Below are positions 51,124 to 52,764 of a DNA stretch of 52,764 nucleotides, piece by piece; position 1 is the first letter of the stretch; every line of letters begins with the position of its first letter. The position numbers and the translations under genes were made by a program. A model generated the notes under the pieces. The model worked only from the letters and a program-made list of their open reading frames with translations, had not been told where the DNA came from and did not search any database. This DNA comes from Rhodanobacter denitrificans. GTDB taxonomy: Bacteria; Pseudomonadota; Gammaproteobacteria; Xanthomonadales; Rhodanobacteraceae. The stretch is from the NCBI GenBank assembly GCA_017848855.1, contig JAFIHF010000057.1, positions 1-52,764 on the forward strand, in the 5' to 3' direction.

Positions 51124-52212
51124 TCAAGCTATGCGTGGCTGCACCTCGCCCACGTCGCCGCACTGCGCGCGGTGGCGCAGCGCGTGGTCCATCAGCACCA
51201 GCGCCATCATCGCCTCGGCGATGGGCGTGGCGCGGATGCCGACGCAGGGGTCGTGACGGCCCTTGGTGACCACTTCCACCGGCTCGCCGGCCAGGTTCAC
51301 GCTGTGGCCGGGAATCAGGATGCTGGAGGTGGGCTTCAGCGCGATCGAGGCGACCACTGCCTGCCCCGTGCTGATGCCGCCAAGGATGCCACCGGCATGA
51401 TTGGACGTAAAGCCGTCCAAACGCATTTCGTCGCGATGCTCGCTGCCGCGCTGCGCGACCGCCGCGAAGCCGTCGCCGATCTCCACACCCTTCACCGCGT
51501 TGATCGACATCAGCGCGCTGGCGAGGTCGCCGTCCAGCTTGCCGTAGATCGGCTCGCCCCAGCCCGGCGGCACGCCTTCGGCCACCACGGTCACCCGCGC
51601 GCCCACCGAGTCGCCGGACTTGCGCAGCGCGTCCATGTATTTCTCCAGCTCGGGAACCTGCGCCGCGTCCGGCCAGAAGAACGGGTTCTGCTCCACCGCG
51701 GCCCAGTCGAAGCCGGCCGGCACGATCCCGCCCAGCTGCGCCAGGTGGCCGCGCACGCGCACGCCGTAGCGCTCGGCCAGCCATTTCTTCGCGACCACCG
51801 CGGCCGCCACGCGCATCGTGGTCTCGCGCGCCGAGGAACGCCCGCCGCCGCGCGGGTCGCGGATGCCGTACTTCTGCCAGTAGGTGTAGTCGGCGTGGCC
51901 GGGGCGGAAGGTCTGCGCGATATCGCCGTAGTCCTTGCTGCGCTGGTCGGTGTTGCGGATCAGCAGCGCGATCGGCGTGCCGGTGGTCTTGCCCTCGTAC
52001 ACGCCGGAGAGGATCTCCACCTCGTCCGCCTCGCGCCGCTGCGAGGTATGCCGCGACTTGCCGGTGGCGCGGCGGCCGAGGTCGTGGCGGAACTCCTCCG
52101 CACCGATCGCCAGCCCCGGCGGGCAGCCGTCGATCACGCAGCCGATGGCCGGCCCGTGGCTTTCGCCGAAGGTGGTGACGGTGAAGAGCTTGCCGAAGGC
52201 GTTGCTGGACAC
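51124..52212 (-). CDS. aroC: Chorismate synthase
   Basis: 362 residues. It makes chorismate from 5-enolpyruvylshikimate-3-phosphate using reduced FMN, the last shared step towards aromatic amino acids. Signatures are [30 protein letters not shown]-type [35 protein letters not shown] and [14 protein letters not shown]. The start is GTG ([15 protein letters not shown] follows); no strong ribosome-binding site is visible, and the palindrome TGGACGTCCA lies seven bases upstream. It is probably co-transcribed with the small membrane protein gene. Confidence 0.95.
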   Translation of the reverse strand: MSSNAFGKLFTVTTFGESHGPAIGCVIDGCPPGLAIGAEEFRHDLGRRATGKSRHTSQRREADEVEILSGVYEGKTTGTPIALLIRNTDQRSKDYGDIAQTFRPGHADYTYWQKYGIRDPRGGGRSSARETTMRVAAAVVAKKWLAERYGVRVRGHLAQLGGIVPAGFDWAAVEQNPFFWPDAAQVPELEKYMDALRKSGDSVGARVTVVAEGVPPGWGEPIYGKLDGDLASALMSINAVKGVEIGDGFAAVAQRGSEHRDEMRLDGFTSNHAGGILGGISTGQAVVASIALKPTSSILIPGHSVNLAGEPVEVVTKGRHDPCVGIRATPIAEAMMALVLMDHALRHRAQCGDVGEVQPRIA

Positions 52213-52218
52213 GGGGTT

Positions 52219-52228
52219 TGGACGTCCA
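52219..52228. promoter_or_regulatory. TGGACGTCCA palindrome upstream of aroC
   Basis: The same TTTGGACGTCCATT 14-mer as upstream of mtnB. Here it sits directly before the GTG start in place of a normal ribosome-binding site, so protein binding there would block transcription or translation initiation. Confidence 0.4.
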
Positions 52229-52299
52229 TTCGGGGGAGTTGAGCTTTACAGCTTAACCGTGTTGGGACGGTCTTGCTTGCGTTTTGGGCTTGGTCCTTA

Positions 52300-52655
52300 T
52301 CGTTGGTCGCGAGCGACGAAGCGGTTTCGTGCGCCTGCCGGCGCCCGAGCTACTTCTCTTTTGCTTGTCCAAAAGAGAAGTAGCCAAGAGAAAACGACAC
52401 CCCGCGGCGACGCTTTCCGTCCATCCATGGACGGAAAGTGCGTGAGTCGGTGCCGGGCTTTTCGGCCGGGCCTCCTGCCCGGTCGAAAAGGCAAGCCCAT
52501 CCATGGGCTTGCCCGCTGCGCGGCCTCCTCGTCCCCGCCTCACCGTCGCCGAGGGGCCCCGGGAAAAGCAGCGCGCTCCAAGCGCGCAGAAGCAACAGCA
52601 AGATCAAGAGCACCACACCCCAGCCCCCCCCTGCACGCAGGGGAGGGAGATACAG
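52300..52655 (+). repeat. Composite intergenic repeat, plus-orientation copy at the window end
   Basis: Nearly identical to 10688-10965: AAGCGGTTTCGTGCGCCTGC, the 14-bp hairpin CTACTTCTCTTTTG, TTTCCGTCCATCCATGGACG and GGGCTTTTCGGCCGGGC, ending with a CCCCTGCACGCAGGGG palindrome near 52640. 52213-52764 contains no convincing gene. Confidence 0.85.
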
Positions 52656-52764
52656 CGCGAGGGGAGGCGAAGCGCTGCGAAGCTTTGTTCCTCAGTTTTC
52701 AGATACGTCGCGGCGTGGCTGCTGAGGGGCGACGTGTCGACAAGCGTTGGTCCAACCCCCTCGA

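Overview
This window looks like chromosomal DNA of a very GC-rich gammaproteobacterium of the order Xanthomonadales, most likely the Rhodanobacteraceae (Rhodanobacter, Dyella, Frateuria, Luteibacter group). That placement is an inference. It rests on the neighbourhood asd-fimV-truA-trpF-trpBA-accD, a complete his operon headed by a TrpR/YerC-like gene, a kynurenine-pathway 3-hydroxyanthranilate dioxygenase, a HiPIP, ribosomal protein bTHX, and abundant palindromic intergenic repeats. I saw no tRNA, rRNA, CRISPR array, transposase or phage gene.

Layout. 1-7300: an intergenic repeat, an OmpA/SmpA-type lipoprotein and a 1767-residue YadA-type trimeric autotransporter, both on the minus strand, with a long hairpin-rich leader upstream of the adhesin. 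7293-10598: a divergent RcsB/EvgA-like response regulator and a BvgS/EvgS-like hybrid kinase. 10599-11587: about 1 kb of composite repeats. 11588-17844: a LysM/FecR protein, a CHASE2 protein without an effector domain, parE, 3-hydroxyanthranilate dioxygenase and a Nudix hydrolase. 17961-20976: two tandem APC amino-acid permeases. 21437-24990: HiPIP, methionine-salvage genes mtnB-mtnD-mtnC and a C13-type cysteine peptidase homologue.

25001-32825 (minus strand): a complete histidine operon, transcribed as regulator-hisG-D-C-B-H-A-F-IE, with three different palindromic repeat families in three of its gene junctions and a TrpR-like operator at its head. 33026-39010: two predicted outer-membrane proteins, bTHX, a zinc-homeostasis group (zur, MerC-domain protein, CzcD/ZitB exporter, with a Zur-box-like palindrome), a small membrane protein and gltX. 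39116-40802: glycosyltransferase and PAP2 phosphatase. 40803-41080: an intergenic region with a duplicated module resembling DnaA boxes. 41081-52212: accD, trpA, trpB, a divergent LysR regulator (probably TrpI-like), trpF, truA, fimV, a small exported coiled-coil protein, asd, a small membrane protein and aroC. The window ends in another copy of the composite repeat.

Most genes are housekeeping biosynthesis. The less ordinary parts are the adhesin with its structured leader next to a phosphorelay, the FecR/effectorless-CHASE2 pair, two tandem hairpin arrays, a DnaA-box-like intergenic module, and an identical GACGTC-cored palindrome immediately upstream of mtnB and aroC. All family assignments come from reading motifs by eye; no database search was run.
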